A DNA stretch of 64,000 nucleotides, from contig JBGAFV010000001.1 of NCBI GenBank assembly GCA_044227095.1, positions 992,001-1,056,000 on the forward strand, in the 5' to 3' direction. The notes under the pieces were generated by a model that worked only from the letters and a program-made list of their open reading frames with translations, did not search any database and was not told the DNA's origin. Positions 15,042 through 24,133 of the stretch are shown piece by piece (within the stretch, counting starts at the first letter, position 1; each line of letters opens with the position of its first letter). The translations under genes and the position numbers were made by a program. Source of the stretch: JACMLD01 sp044227095. Lineage in GTDB: Bacteria > Bacteroidota > Bacteroidia > Chitinophagales > Chitinophagaceae.

Positions 15042-16754
15042 ATGAAACAGAAACTAACGATTGTTCTGGTTGTACTTGGTTTGTGTACACAGGCACAAAT
15101 TGCAAATCCATATAATATAGTTATTGATGAAATTATGGCCGATCCCTCTCCTGTTATTGGCCTTCCTAATGCAGAATTTATTGAACTGAAGAATGTATCA
15201 CCTCATTTTTTAAACCTTAATGGCTGGCGCATTGGCGATGCAACCGGTTTTGCAACCATCGCTATAAATTTTATACTGCAGCCCGACAGCTTTGTAATTA
15301 TTTGTTCTAATAGTAATGTTGCTTTATTCAATTCATTCGGTACAACTATAGGTGTTAGCAGTTTCCCATCATTAAACAACGATGAAGATCAATTGTACCT
15401 CCGATCTAAAGAGGGAAAAATAATTCACGCAGTTAATTATAGCAGCACGTGGTATCAGAATGCTGTTAAAAGCCAGGGTGGATGGACGCTTGAAATGATT
15501 GATACTAAAAATCCGTGTAGCGGCTTTACAAATTGGACAGCCAGCATTAGTACAAAAGGCGGTAGTCCCGGAAAGAAAAATTCTGTTGATGCCATTAACA
15601 GTGATGTACAACCGCCGGTATTGTTAAATGCTTTTGCTTCTGACAGCAGCAATATTACACTAACGTTTGATGAACCGCTTGACAGTGCATTAGCTGTTAT
15701 TGCTTCTAATTATTCTATCAGCGATAATATTGGCATTCCGCAATCGGTTATTGCTTCTTCACCATTTTTTAACCAGGTACAGTTACGGTTGTCATCTTCA
15801 TTAGCTGCAAATAAAGTGTATACCATCAATGCAAAAAATGTTACTGATTGTTCTGGTAATGTTATTGGTGCTTATCATACAGCAAAATTGGGAAGAGCTG
15901 CAATAGCATCTTATGCTGATCTTGTCATAAATGAAATATTATTCAATCCTAAACCCGGTGGCGCAGATTATATAGAATTGTATAACCGCAGCAGTGCCAT
16001 TATTGATTTAAAAGATTGCTATATCGCCAACAGATCTGCAACAGGTGCAATTGCAACACCAAAGGAAATTAGCACAGCAAACAGGCTACTGTTTCCAGGA
16101 GAGTATATTGTAATAACAGAAGATGTGCTTTCAGTAAAAACCCAATACCTGGCTAAAGATCCAATAGCATTTATAACGATTAGTTCAATGCCGTCGATGT
16201 CAGATGACAAAGGCGATATTGTAATCTTAAATGCACAGGGTGCAATTATTGATGAATTGAATTACGATGAGCATTGGCAATTTAAGTTGATTGACAACGA
16301 TGAAGGTGTGGCACTAGAGAGAATTGATTATAACCAGCCAACGCAGGAAGCGGCCAACTGGCATTCTGCTGCAACTAATGCTGGTTATGGAACACCCGGC
16401 TATCAAAACTCACAATTCAGAAGTAATGTGCAATTGCCGGGAGACATCAGCATTGTTCCAAAAATATTTTCTCCGGATAACGACGGCTTTGATGATTTTC
16501 TTACCATCAATTATCAATTTCCTGAGCCCGGTTATGTTTGCAACATTACCATTTTTGATGCCAATGGAAGGCCGGTACGCTATTTAATACATAATGCCGT
16601 GTGCGGTTTGCAGGGTTATTTCCGTTGGGATGGGCTGAATGATAAAAACGTAAAACTGCCAATAGGCGTGTACGTTATATACTCCGAGGCATTTAACCTG
16701 CAAGGAAAAACAAAACATTTTAAGCAGGCAGTTACGTTGGCGAGACGGTTGTGA
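15042..16754 (+). CDS. secreted lamin-tail-domain protein with FlgD/gliding-type C-terminal domain
   Basis: The start is ATG 15042 (MKQKLTIVLVVLGLCTQAQ, a clear signal peptide); a longer frame to 14892 would overlap the asd leader region and is rejected. The mature protein of about 550 residues has two lamin-tail domains, one after the signal peptide (IVIDEIMADPSPV...EFIELKN) and one near residue 290 (DLVINEILFNPKPGGADYIE). A bacterial Ig-like domain lies between them (near VQPPVLLNAFASDSSNITL). The C-terminal domain resembles FlgD/CHU_C (FSPDNDGFDDFLTI, then GRPVRYL). It is probably surface-exposed or exported by the type IX system. Confidence 0.85.
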   Translation: MKQKLTIVLVVLGLCTQAQIANPYNIVIDEIMADPSPVIGLPNAEFIELKNVSPHFLNLNGWRIGDATGFATIAINFILQPDSFVIICSNSNVALFNSFGTTIGVSSFPSLNNDEDQLYLRSKEGKIIHAVNYSSTWYQNAVKSQGGWTLEMIDTKNPCSGFTNWTASISTKGGSPGKKNSVDAINSDVQPPVLLNAFASDSSNITLTFDEPLDSALAVIASNYSISDNIGIPQSVIASSPFFNQVQLRLSSSLAANKVYTINAKNVTDCSGNVIGAYHTAKLGRAAIASYADLVINEILFNPKPGGADYIELYNRSSAIIDLKDCYIANRSATGAIATPKEISTANRLLFPGEYIVITEDVLSVKTQYLAKDPIAFITISSMPSMSDDKGDIVILNAQGAIIDELNYDEHWQFKLIDNDEGVALERIDYNQPTQEAANWHSAATNAGYGTPGYQNSQFRSNVQLPGDISIVPKIFSPDNDGFDDFLTINYQFPEPGYVCNITIFDANGRPVRYLIHNAVCGLQGYFRWDGLNDKNVKLPIGVYVIYSEAFNLQGKTKHFKQAVTLARRL

Positions 16755-16757
16755 TAA

Positions 16758-17112
16758 CCTCACCCCCGTCCCCTCTCCGCCTTCGGCATAGAGGGGTGCC
16801 TCTCTGTACGATACTTTATAAATAGCAGTCTTAAGGTTGATGACTATAATAAGTATCTTTCAAATGACATCTGCCGTTCTTGCAAATGCTTTAAATTATT
16901 TCCTCTTTAAATAAATAGACTGCTAGTAGTAAAAATATTTGTGGTGCGATGTAAATCAATAGTGCATATGCTCTTCAAAAAGGATGCTCTGTTTTGTATA
17001 AGTTATTATTATTGGGGAATTATTTTTTCAAGAGATAGCAGACTGATATCAATAAAGACTTTCCCCGAGAGGCACCCTTCTCCATTGCAAATGGAGAGGG
17101 GCCGGGGGTGAA
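16758..17112. repeat. MITE-like element A1 (355 bp) with inverted ends
   Basis: The left end is CCTCACCCCCGTCCCCTCTC and continues to GAGGGGTGCCTCTCTG. The right end is its imperfect inverse, GAGAGGCACC followed by TCCATTGCAAATGGAGAGGG and a CCGGGGGTGA end. The interior is AT-rich and has no ORF of note. A second copy lies at 43023-43312. It fills the gap between convergent genes, 3 bases after one stop codon and 6 bases from the other. Confidence 0.78.
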
Positions 17113-17118
17113 GTATTT

Positions 17119-19167
17119 TTACCAAATCTTTATCCTGTCTTTTTCTGCAACAAACATTTTATCTCCTTCTTTTATATTGAAGGCATTATAGAAAGGCGTA
17201 AACTGCATCAGCGGGCCGTTTACACGGTGAATGGCAGGTGAATGTGGATCTATGTTTATTAATTGTCTCACAATTTCTTCTTTATACTTGCTTCTCCAGC
17301 CTTGTGCAAACGAAAGAAAGAAACGTTGATCTGGTGTAAGTCCATCTATTTTTGTTGTGTCTTGTCCCTGCTTTGTCATCTTAAATGCATCGTATGCAAT
17401 ATTAATACCGCCAATATCTGCAATGTTTTCTCCGGTGGTAAGCGCACCATTTACATGAACAGAATCAAGCACTGTAAACTTGTTGTACTGATCAATAACA
17501 AGTTTTGTTTTGGCTTTAAACTTATCATTGTCTTCCTTGCTCCACCATGTTTTAAGATTTCCATCCTTATCATATTGTGCACCCTCATCATCAAAACCAT
17601 GTGTCATTTCGTGGCCAATTATCATACCAACACCACCATAATTTATAGCATCATCTGCTTCAAGATTGAAATACGGTGTTTGCAAAATGCCAGCAGGAAA
17701 AACAATTTCATTAAAAGAAGGATTGTAATATGCATTAATGGTTGGCGCTGTCATTCCCCATTCCGTTTTATCAACTGGCTTGCCCAGCTTGCTTAATTGA
17801 TACTGGTATTCATTTTTTGAGCAGGAAACAAGGTTATCGTAATATTTGCCTTTATCAATTGACACCTTGCTATAATCTCTCCATTTATCCGGGTAGCCAA
17901 TCTTTTTAATAAAGGCATGTAGTTTGTCGATGGATACTTTCTTGGTACTGTCGTTCATCCAGTCAAGATTTTTTATTCTTGCTTCAAATGCTTTTTGCAG
18001 GTTATTTACCAATTCAAGCATTCTTGCTTTTGCATCGGCAGTAAAATATTTTTTTACATACAACTCGCCTAATGCATCACCAAGATTTGCATCGGTTGAT
18101 TGGTACATTCTCTCCCAACGTGGTTTTATTTTTGTGCGGCCGGAGAGTGATTTCCCATATTCAAATTTTGCATTTACAAAATCGCTGCTTAATGCACTGG
18201 CTGCATCATTTACTGAATTAAAACGCAGGTAAGCCTTCCATGTATCGATTGGTGTTGTTTTTAAAAGTTCATTCAGTTTTACATAATAGGCAGGCTGGCT
18301 GATATCTGCAGAATCTATCTTAAACCCAATCTTATTAAAAAGAACAGACCATCCAATAACAGGCATTTTACTATCCAGATCCTTCAGTGCAGTTTTGTTA
18401 TAATTTTTTTGCGGGTCACGCAATTCAACAGTTGTGCGGTGACTGCCAGCCATGGCTTTTTCAAGATTATATACCGCCATCATTTTTTTAGCAGCAGTAA
18501 CGCTATCATCGCCGGTAAGTGTAAATATTTTCTGAACATAAGTTTGATACGCTTTTACTACGCCAAGTGTGGCAGGATCATTTTTAAAATAATAATCCCT
18601 GTCGGGCAATCCTAAACCGGTTTGTGATGCGCCTGCTATATTAACAGCGCTGTTTTTTTGATCTGGGCCAATACCAAGTGCTACAACAATATTATTTCCT
18701 TCTACTGTTTCATCAGCTACAAAATTCATTATACCGGCTGCATCTTTTATAGCATCAATTTTTTGCAGCGTTGGTTTTAAAGGATCGTAACCAAGTTTTT
18801 CTATTGTGGCAGAATCCATTCCTGAAGCATAAAAATCGCCTACTTTTTGTTCTATGCTGCCGTTTGCAAATCCGCCTTTGGCCACACTGTCGAGTATTGA
18901 ATGAATGTGTTCTTTTGTACGATTGTATAAATCCAGGGCTGCGCCTGCGCTGCTTTCTGTAGGCAGTATGGTTGTTTTTTTATACCATCCGCCATTTACA
19001 TAATCAAAGAAATTATCGCCTGGCTTTACAGACAGGTCCATGGTAGAAGTATCAATAAAATGTTTGGGAGCTTCTGTAGCAGCAGAGGTGTTGCCGCCCG
19101 ATTGACAGGAATAAAAAACTACAGACAACAGCATAGCTGTAACAGTAGTGTAAACCATTTTTTTCAT
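17119..19167 (-). CDS. M13 family metalloendopeptidase lipoprotein (neprilysin/PepO-like)
   Basis: A 682-residue zinc peptidase, usual for the family. The N-terminus MKKMVYTTVTAMLLSVVFYS ends at a lipobox Cys (FYSC), so it should be a lipoprotein. The catalytic zinc motif HEMTH is at residues 519-523 (IIGHEMTHGFDDEG), the third ligand Glu is in GENIADIGG, and the C-terminal substrate region RVNGPLMQFTPFYNAF is present. It would cleave oligopeptides in the periplasm or at the outer membrane. It lies 92 bases downstream of the PfkB kinase gene and could be co-transcribed with it. Confidence 0.93.
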   Translation of the reverse strand: MKKMVYTTVTAMLLSVVFYSCQSGGNTSAATEAPKHFIDTSTMDLSVKPGDNFFDYVNGGWYKKTTILPTESSAGAALDLYNRTKEHIHSILDSVAKGGFANGSIEQKVGDFYASGMDSATIEKLGYDPLKPTLQKIDAIKDAAGIMNFVADETVEGNNIVVALGIGPDQKNSAVNIAGASQTGLGLPDRDYYFKNDPATLGVVKAYQTYVQKIFTLTGDDSVTAAKKMMAVYNLEKAMAGSHRTTVELRDPQKNYNKTALKDLDSKMPVIGWSVLFNKIGFKIDSADISQPAYYVKLNELLKTTPIDTWKAYLRFNSVNDAASALSSDFVNAKFEYGKSLSGRTKIKPRWERMYQSTDANLGDALGELYVKKYFTADAKARMLELVNNLQKAFEARIKNLDWMNDSTKKVSIDKLHAFIKKIGYPDKWRDYSKVSIDKGKYYDNLVSCSKNEYQYQLSKLGKPVDKTEWGMTAPTINAYYNPSFNEIVFPAGILQTPYFNLEADDAINYGGVGMIIGHEMTHGFDDEGAQYDKDGNLKTWWSKEDNDKFKAKTKLVIDQYNKFTVLDSVHVNGALTTGENIADIGGINIAYDAFKMTKQGQDTTKIDGLTPDQRFFLSFAQGWRSKYKEEIVRQLINIDPHSPAIHRVNGPLMQFTPFYNAFNIKEGDKMFVAEKDRIKIW

Positions 19168-19259
19168 ATGCTTTACAATTTTGGTAAGCTATGAAAATAC
19201 AGAAACTTATATGGTTGCCTGCTTTATTTTGATGAGCAAGACGTTAACGCTATGAACGG

Positions 19260-20183
19260 TTAACCGAGCTGGATATCGAAGCTCACCAGGCTTACAAATT
19301 CCTGTATGCGCTTATCAATATCTTCTTTTGAAATTTCTTTAAGCCTGTCTGGCCCAAATTTTTCTACACAGTAAGACGCCATGGCAGAGCCTACAATGAT
19401 AGCCGTCTTCATGTTTTTAAAAGAGATATCGTTTGTTTTGGCCAGCCAGCCTACAAAACCTCCGGCAAATGTGTCGCCGGCACCGGTGGGGTCAAAAACT
19501 TCTTCCAACGGAAGGGCTGGTGCAAAAAATACTTCGTTCTTATGGAAGAGCAGGGCGCCGTGTTCACCTTTTTTAATAATCAGGTATTTCGGTCCCATGG
19601 TCATTATTTTTTTTGCTGCTTTTACAATAGAGAATTCGCCGCTCAATTGCCGTGCTTCGCTATCGTTTACCAATAAAACATCAACCAATTTCAGGGTTTC
19701 CAGCAACTCGGGCATTTTTATGTCCATCCAGAAATTCATGGTGTCCATTACAATCAGCTTCGGACGGGGTTTAAGCTGCTCTATTACCTGTTTCTGAATT
19801 ACAGGATCAAGATTGCCCAGCATTACAAATTCTGCCCCCTGGTAAGTGGATGGAATTTGTGGGTTGAAATCAAGCAGTACATTCAAATCTGTAACCAGCG
19901 TGTCGCGGCTGTTCATATCCATATGGTATTTGCCGCTCCAGAAAAATGATTTTTTATCGGGGATTATTTCTACGCCTTCCAGTTGTATACCGCGGCGTTT
20001 CATCTCTTCCATTTCTTCTTTCGGAAAATCGAACCCTACAATAGATACCTGCTGAACCGGCTTTACAAAATAGCTTGCAGCATAGGCCACATAAGTGGCC
20101 GAACCACCCACAATTTTATCGGTTTTGCCAAAGGGTGTTTCAATGGCATCAAAAGCCATGGTACCTACTGCTATTAAAGACAT
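19260..20183 (-). CDS. PfkB/ribokinase family sugar or nucleoside kinase
   Basis: A 307-residue kinase. PfkB signature 2 is clear as DPTGAGDTFAGGF (catalytic Asp in GAGD), with the N-terminal glycine motif GGSATYVAYAASYF. Ribokinase, fructokinase and adenosine-kinase-like members share these motifs and the substrate cannot be told from the sequence. A consensus promoter lies about 80 bases upstream on the minus strand. It is divergent from the TetR-paaE unit. Confidence 0.9.
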   Translation of the reverse strand: MSLIAVGTMAFDAIETPFGKTDKIVGGSATYVAYAASYFVKPVQQVSIVGFDFPKEEMEEMKRRGIQLEGVEIIPDKKSFFWSGKYHMDMNSRDTLVTDLNVLLDFNPQIPSTYQGAEFVMLGNLDPVIQKQVIEQLKPRPKLIVMDTMNFWMDIKMPELLETLKLVDVLLVNDSEARQLSGEFSIVKAAKKIMTMGPKYLIIKKGEHGALLFHKNEVFFAPALPLEEVFDPTGAGDTFAGGFVGWLAKTNDISFKNMKTAIIVGSAMASYCVEKFGPDRLKEISKEDIDKRIQEFVSLVSFDIQLG

Positions 20184-20264
20184 AATAAATATTTAGTTAG
20201 TTGATGATTTTGTATTTGGGCAAAGGCCGTCCATTTGCATTTCCAGCCCCTTTAAAAACAGGCG

Positions 20265-20295
20265 CAAACCTACGGTTTTTTAACTGCTATTTCAA
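20265..20295 (-). promoter_or_regulatory. promoter of PfkB kinase gene
   Basis: Reading the minus strand, TTG (20295-20293), a 20-bp spacer and TAGGTTTG (20272-20265) match the Bacteroidota consensus. The predicted leader is about 75 nt. Confidence 0.6.
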
Positions 20296-20333
20296 TGCGG
20301 GGTTATAAAAAAAGGGGTGAATTGATTGATATA

Positions 20334-20357
20334 ACTAACATTTGTTACCAGGTTAGT
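20334..20357 (+). promoter_or_regulatory. TetR operator upstream of TetR-paaE
   Basis: ACTAACATTTGTTACCAGG, then TTAGT. The core CTAACATTTGTTAC matches 12 of 14 positions of the perfect palindrome CTAACAATTGTTAG upstream of paaA (25798-25811). An extra half-site GTTAGT follows. It ends just before a -7-like box TAATTTTG (20360-20367), so binding should block transcription of the TetR gene and paaE. Confidence 0.65.
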
Positions 20358-20385
20358 ATTAATTTTGCAGCCTCAAGTTTTTATT

Positions 20386-20979
20386 ATGGCTAAAATAAGG
20401 CAGCGGAAAAACAGTACCCGAAAAGAAACAATTATTGAAACCGCAGCCCGTCTGTTTCGCGAACGCGGTTTTAGTGCTACTTCTATGCGTGACCTTGCCG
20501 AACAAGTAGGCGTGGAAGCAGCAAGCCTTTACAACCACATTAGTTCTAAAGCAGAAATATTGCAGGAACTGTGTTTTAAGGTTGCCAATAAGTTTATGAG
20601 CCATATTGATAAAGTAGATGCTGAAGATATTTCCTCGCTTAAGAAAATAGAAGCTGTTTTACGTTTTCATATACAGCAAATGGTGCATCATTATGAAGAA
20701 GTGTATGTGAGCGACCGTGAATGGAAACACCTCGAAGATCCTTATCTCTCTAATATACAAACACAACGCCGCGTTTACCGCCAGCGTATTGCATCAATAA
20801 TAGAAGAAGGCATTCGCAAAAATGAAATTAAAAAAATTGATGCGCCAACGGCTGTGCTTATTATGCTGCATGCAGTAAGTGGTATAGAAAGCTGGCACCG
20901 CAGCAAACAAAAAATAAGCGGCGAAGTACTTGAAGAAAATATGATTGCCATTCTTATTGGTGGCCTTCAAAATAAATAA
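20386..20979 (+). CDS. TetR/AcrR family regulator, probable phenylacetate repressor (PaaR-like)
   Basis: The start is ATG 20386 (MAKIRQRKNSTRKETIIETA); a TTG 21 bases upstream overlaps the promoter. The 197-residue protein has the TetR helix-turn-helix at about residues 15-60 (LFRERGFSATSMRDLAEQVG, then ASLYNHISSKAEIL) and a helical ligand domain. paaE starts 2 bases after its stop. A shared operator sequence before this gene and before paaA, 5.5 kb away, makes it the likely autoregulated repressor of the paa genes. Phenylacetyl-CoA is the usual inducer of such regulators; here that is inference. Confidence 0.85.
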   Translation: MAKIRQRKNSTRKETIIETAARLFRERGFSATSMRDLAEQVGVEAASLYNHISSKAEILQELCFKVANKFMSHIDKVDAEDISSLKKIEAVLRFHIQQMVHHYEEVYVSDREWKHLEDPYLSNIQTQRRVYRQRIASIIEEGIRKNEIKKIDAPTAVLIMLHAVSGIESWHRSKQKISGEVLEENMIAILIGGLQNK

Positions 20980-20981
20980 CA

Positions 20982-22070
20982 GTGGCCACACATTTTCATC
21001 AGCTTATTATAAAAGACGTCTGCAAAGAAACAGCAGATTGTATTTCTGTAGCATTTGACATTCCGCCCCATTTAAAAAACACTTTCGCTTTTATACAAGG
21101 TCAGAATATTACTATTAAAGTCATCATAAATGGAGAGGAACTGAGAAGATCTTATTCTATCTGCAGCAGCCCTTCTGATGATGAGTTAAGAATTGCCATT
21201 AAAAAAGTAGCGGATGGAAAATTTTCTTCCTGGGCACATACGCATTTAACAGAGGGAAGTGCAATTGAAGTGCTTCCACCTACCGGTAAGTTTTTCACCC
21301 AACTGCAAAGCGATAACAATAAAAAATATGTTGCTTTTGCCGTAGGCAGTGGCATTACCCCACTTTTATCAATTATAAAAACTACGCTTGCTACAGAAAC
21401 CAGCAGCAGTTTTATTCTTTTCTATGGCAATAGAAACAGGGCGTCCATCATTTTTAAGGAACAGCTTGAGGCGTTAAAAAATCAATTTGTAAACCGTTTT
21501 AGTGTACACCATATTTTAAGCAGAGAAAAAACAGAAACGCCGCTTAATGCCGGCAGGATTGATGCCGATAAATGTGATGCCATTTTCCGGTATGTGGTGG
21601 ATATAAACAGTTGTGATGAGTTTTTTATATGCGGACCAGAAGAAATGATTTTTTGTGTGAAAGATTACCTGGCCAAAAAAGCAGTAGCTGAAAATAAAAT
21701 TCATTTTGAATTGTTCACTGTTCCTGGCCAAAAAGGGCAGGTAATTAATAATGAGACTGCCCCGATCAACAATATAGCAGACAATAAAACCAGTATTGTA
21801 ACAATAAAAATGGATGGGCTGACTTTTGACTTTCCCCTCACTTACAATGGAGACCCCATACTGGATGCTGCATTAAAACTTGGTGCCGATTTACCCTTTG
21901 CCTGTAAGGGTGGCGTTTGTGCTACCTGCCGCGCCAAACTCATATCCGGGCAAGTAACAATGGACACCAATTATGCCCTAGAGCCTGAAGAAATAAAGCA
22001 AGGCTATATCCTCACCTGCCAATCGCACCCAAGAAGCGAAAAGATTTTCATAGATTTTGATCTTAAATAG
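20982..22070 (+). CDS. paaE: 1,2-phenylacetyl-CoA epoxidase reductase subunit PaaE
   Basis: A 362-residue flavin and iron-sulfur reductase that passes electrons from NADPH to the PaaA diiron centre. The FAD/NAD ferredoxin-reductase part carries RRSYSICSSP near residue 50 and the nucleotide motif VGSGITPLLSIIKTTL. The C-terminal plant-type [2Fe-2S] domain has Cys ligands in CKGGVCATC (about residues 308-316) and a last one in ILTCQSHP. Translation starts at GTG 20982, 2 bases after the TetR stop. It is separated from paaABCD by 3.8 kb containing two unrelated genes. Confidence 0.94.
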   Translation: MATHFHQLIIKDVCKETADCISVAFDIPPHLKNTFAFIQGQNITIKVIINGEELRRSYSICSSPSDDELRIAIKKVADGKFSSWAHTHLTEGSAIEVLPPTGKFFTQLQSDNNKKYVAFAVGSGITPLLSIIKTTLATETSSSFILFYGNRNRASIIFKEQLEALKNQFVNRFSVHHILSREKTETPLNAGRIDADKCDAIFRYVVDINSCDEFFICGPEEMIFCVKDYLAKKAVAENKIHFELFTVPGQKGQVINNETAPINNIADNKTSIVTIKMDGLTFDFPLTYNGDPILDAALKLGADLPFACKGGVCATCRAKLISGQVTMDTNYALEPEEIKQGYILTCQSHPRSEKIFIDFDLK

Positions 22071-22222
22071 GTGTTTACATCTATAAAAATCTAATACTTA
22101 TCTGCAATTATCTAATATTATTATATATTTACCTAAACCCGAAATAAATAGCAACTATTTGGAACAGGTAACAATCTGTTAAAACTAGTTGAATATAATA
22201 ACCACTCTATTAGCTAGTATAC

Positions 22223-24109
22223 ATGTGCGGAATAAGTGTAATCATTGATTCAAAAAACAAAAAAGTTCATGAAGCTGTGATACAGCGAATGAACGATTTA
22301 ATAAAGCACCGTGGCCCGGATGGCGAGGGCTTTTATTTTGACGATCATGTTGCACTTGGCCAGAGAATGCTGAAGATAACAGATTTTAGTGTGCAGGGAA
22401 AGCAGCCCATGTCTTACATGCACTATGTTATAGTGCACAATGGAGAGATTTATAATTTTCGGGAAATAAGAGAAAATCTGAGACAAAGTGGTTATACATT
22501 TCATACCATGAGTGATACAGAAGTTATCATGGCTGCGTATGATAAATGGGGAAGTGATTGTCTTAAGCATTTTATTGGCATGTGGTCTTTTGTGCTTTTG
22601 GATACCAATAAAAAAATATTTTTTTGCAGCAGGGACAGGTTTGGCATAAAGCCATTGTTCTATGCCCAGCTTGGCAATAAACTTATATTAGGCTCAGAAA
22701 TTAAGCAGCTTACTGCTTTTGACGATTTTACTCCACGTATCAATTACGCAACTGCTTTTAATTTCTTATACCACGGCAAAATTGAAAGTGTAAACGAGTC
22801 TTTTTTTGAGGGGGTAAATTTTTTACCGGCGGGCCACAATCTTACATACAGCCTGCAATCGCATACTTTTAGCATTACACAATGGTATGACATTAACAAA
22901 GTAAAGCGGGTAAAACCAACCTCGTTTAAAGAATCGAGTGTTGTTTTTAAAGACCTGTTTACAAAAAGTTTACTGCTGCATGGCGAATCAAAACTGCCGG
23001 TTGGTGCATGTCTTTCCGGCGGTTTGGACAGTACATCTATTGTAGGCGTTTCAAAAAAAATAAATAACCAGCTTACAACTTTTTCTTCCTGTTATACGCA
23101 GCACGGATACAATGAAATTGAATACATTAATGATGCAGTAATGCATTATAAGTTCACGAATCATAAAAACTACCCCAATATACACGAGCTGATAGATAAT
23201 GGGCTGCTTAAAAAAATTGTATACCACCAGGATCAACCTATTTTAAGCGGTAGCTTTTTTTCTGAATACAAAGTGTTTGAGAATGCTGCCAATAATGATT
23301 TCAGGATTATGCTTAGCGGACAGGGTGCAGATGAATACCTTGGGGGATATGGCGAATTTAGTTTGGTAAACCTGCTTGGGTTGCTGAAAAAAGCAAAGCT
23401 CGTGAAATTTGCAGGTGCTTTAAAAGACACTGCCTCCAGGCAAAACCAGCCGGTAAAAGATTTGCTTGCATCCTTTATTGTATCGGGTATGGGTATACCA
23501 AGGTTTACGGAAAGGGCAAACAAACAATTACAACTGGCTGCTAAAGGCTACCTCAATACAAAATGGATAAATGAACCAGGCAACGGGTTTGATATTTCAA
23601 AATACAGGTCGCTTAGCGATTTATCAAAAGACGCATTAAAGAGTTATAGCCTGCCCCATCAATTGCTGTCTGAAGACAGGAATTCAATGATGAATTCTAT
23701 TGAATCAAGATTGCCATTTCTTGATCATCGTCTTGTTGAATTTTGTCTTGCTTTACCAGATAATTATATAATCAGGAACGGCGCTACCAAGGCGGTTTTA
23801 CGAGAATCATTAAAAGATACGCTGCCACCAAAAGTATATTCAAGACATTCTAAACTAGGTTTTCCCGGACCGGAAGAAGCGTTGTTTAAGCACAACTATG
23901 AATTTATTAATGGTATCTTCAAAGAATGCATTCATCTTTTTCCGGGTATTTTTTCTCCGCAGCTTGCAGATATGCATGCTGCATACTACAATAATAAAAT
24001 TTCTTACAATAATATTTTGTTCAGAACACTTGCATTTGCAACCTGGGCTAAAGAATTTAACCTAATGGCCAGCCCTGTAAAGCCTGTAAAAACATCTGCC
24101 AAAATATAA
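22223..24109 (+). CDS. asnB: asparagine synthetase (glutamine-hydrolysing)-like protein
   Basis: A 628-residue two-domain enzyme. The glutamine amidotransferase domain starts MCGISVII, where Cys2 is the nucleophile once Met is removed, and contains HRGPDGEG and HNGEIYN. The synthetase domain has the ATP-pyrophosphatase motif CLSGGLDSTS near residues 262-271 and LSGQGADEYLGGYGEF. Sequence features fit AsnB-type enzymes, which also include amidotransferases of exopolysaccharide and antibiotic clusters; true asparagine synthesis is likely but not certain. It is embedded between paaE and paaA and is convergent with the GH30 gene, 24 bases apart. Confidence 0.88.
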   Translation: MCGISVIIDSKNKKVHEAVIQRMNDLIKHRGPDGEGFYFDDHVALGQRMLKITDFSVQGKQPMSYMHYVIVHNGEIYNFREIRENLRQSGYTFHTMSDTEVIMAAYDKWGSDCLKHFIGMWSFVLLDTNKKIFFCSRDRFGIKPLFYAQLGNKLILGSEIKQLTAFDDFTPRINYATAFNFLYHGKIESVNESFFEGVNFLPAGHNLTYSLQSHTFSITQWYDINKVKRVKPTSFKESSVVFKDLFTKSLLLHGESKLPVGACLSGGLDSTSIVGVSKKINNQLTTFSSCYTQHGYNEIEYINDAVMHYKFTNHKNYPNIHELIDNGLLKKIVYHQDQPILSGSFFSEYKVFENAANNDFRIMLSGQGADEYLGGYGEFSLVNLLGLLKKAKLVKFAGALKDTASRQNQPVKDLLASFIVSGMGIPRFTERANKQLQLAAKGYLNTKWINEPGNGFDISKYRSLSDLSKDALKSYSLPHQLLSEDRNSMMNSIESRLPFLDHRLVEFCLALPDNYIIRNGATKAVLRESLKDTLPPKVYSRHSKLGFPGPEEALFKHNYEFINGIFKECIHLFPGIFSPQLADMHAAYYNNKISYNNILFRTLAFATWAKEFNLMASPVKPVKTSAKI

Positions 24110-24133
24110 TTCCTGCAGTTAAAATTATACGCT

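Noticed and set aside
16758..17112. Element considered as an insertion sequence
   Set aside because: It has inverted ends but no transposase ORF, so at most a non-autonomous element.
17263..17796. 177-aa + strand ORF within the M13 peptidase gene
   Set aside because: Antisense shadow of a well-conserved coding region (HEMTH motif) on the minus strand.
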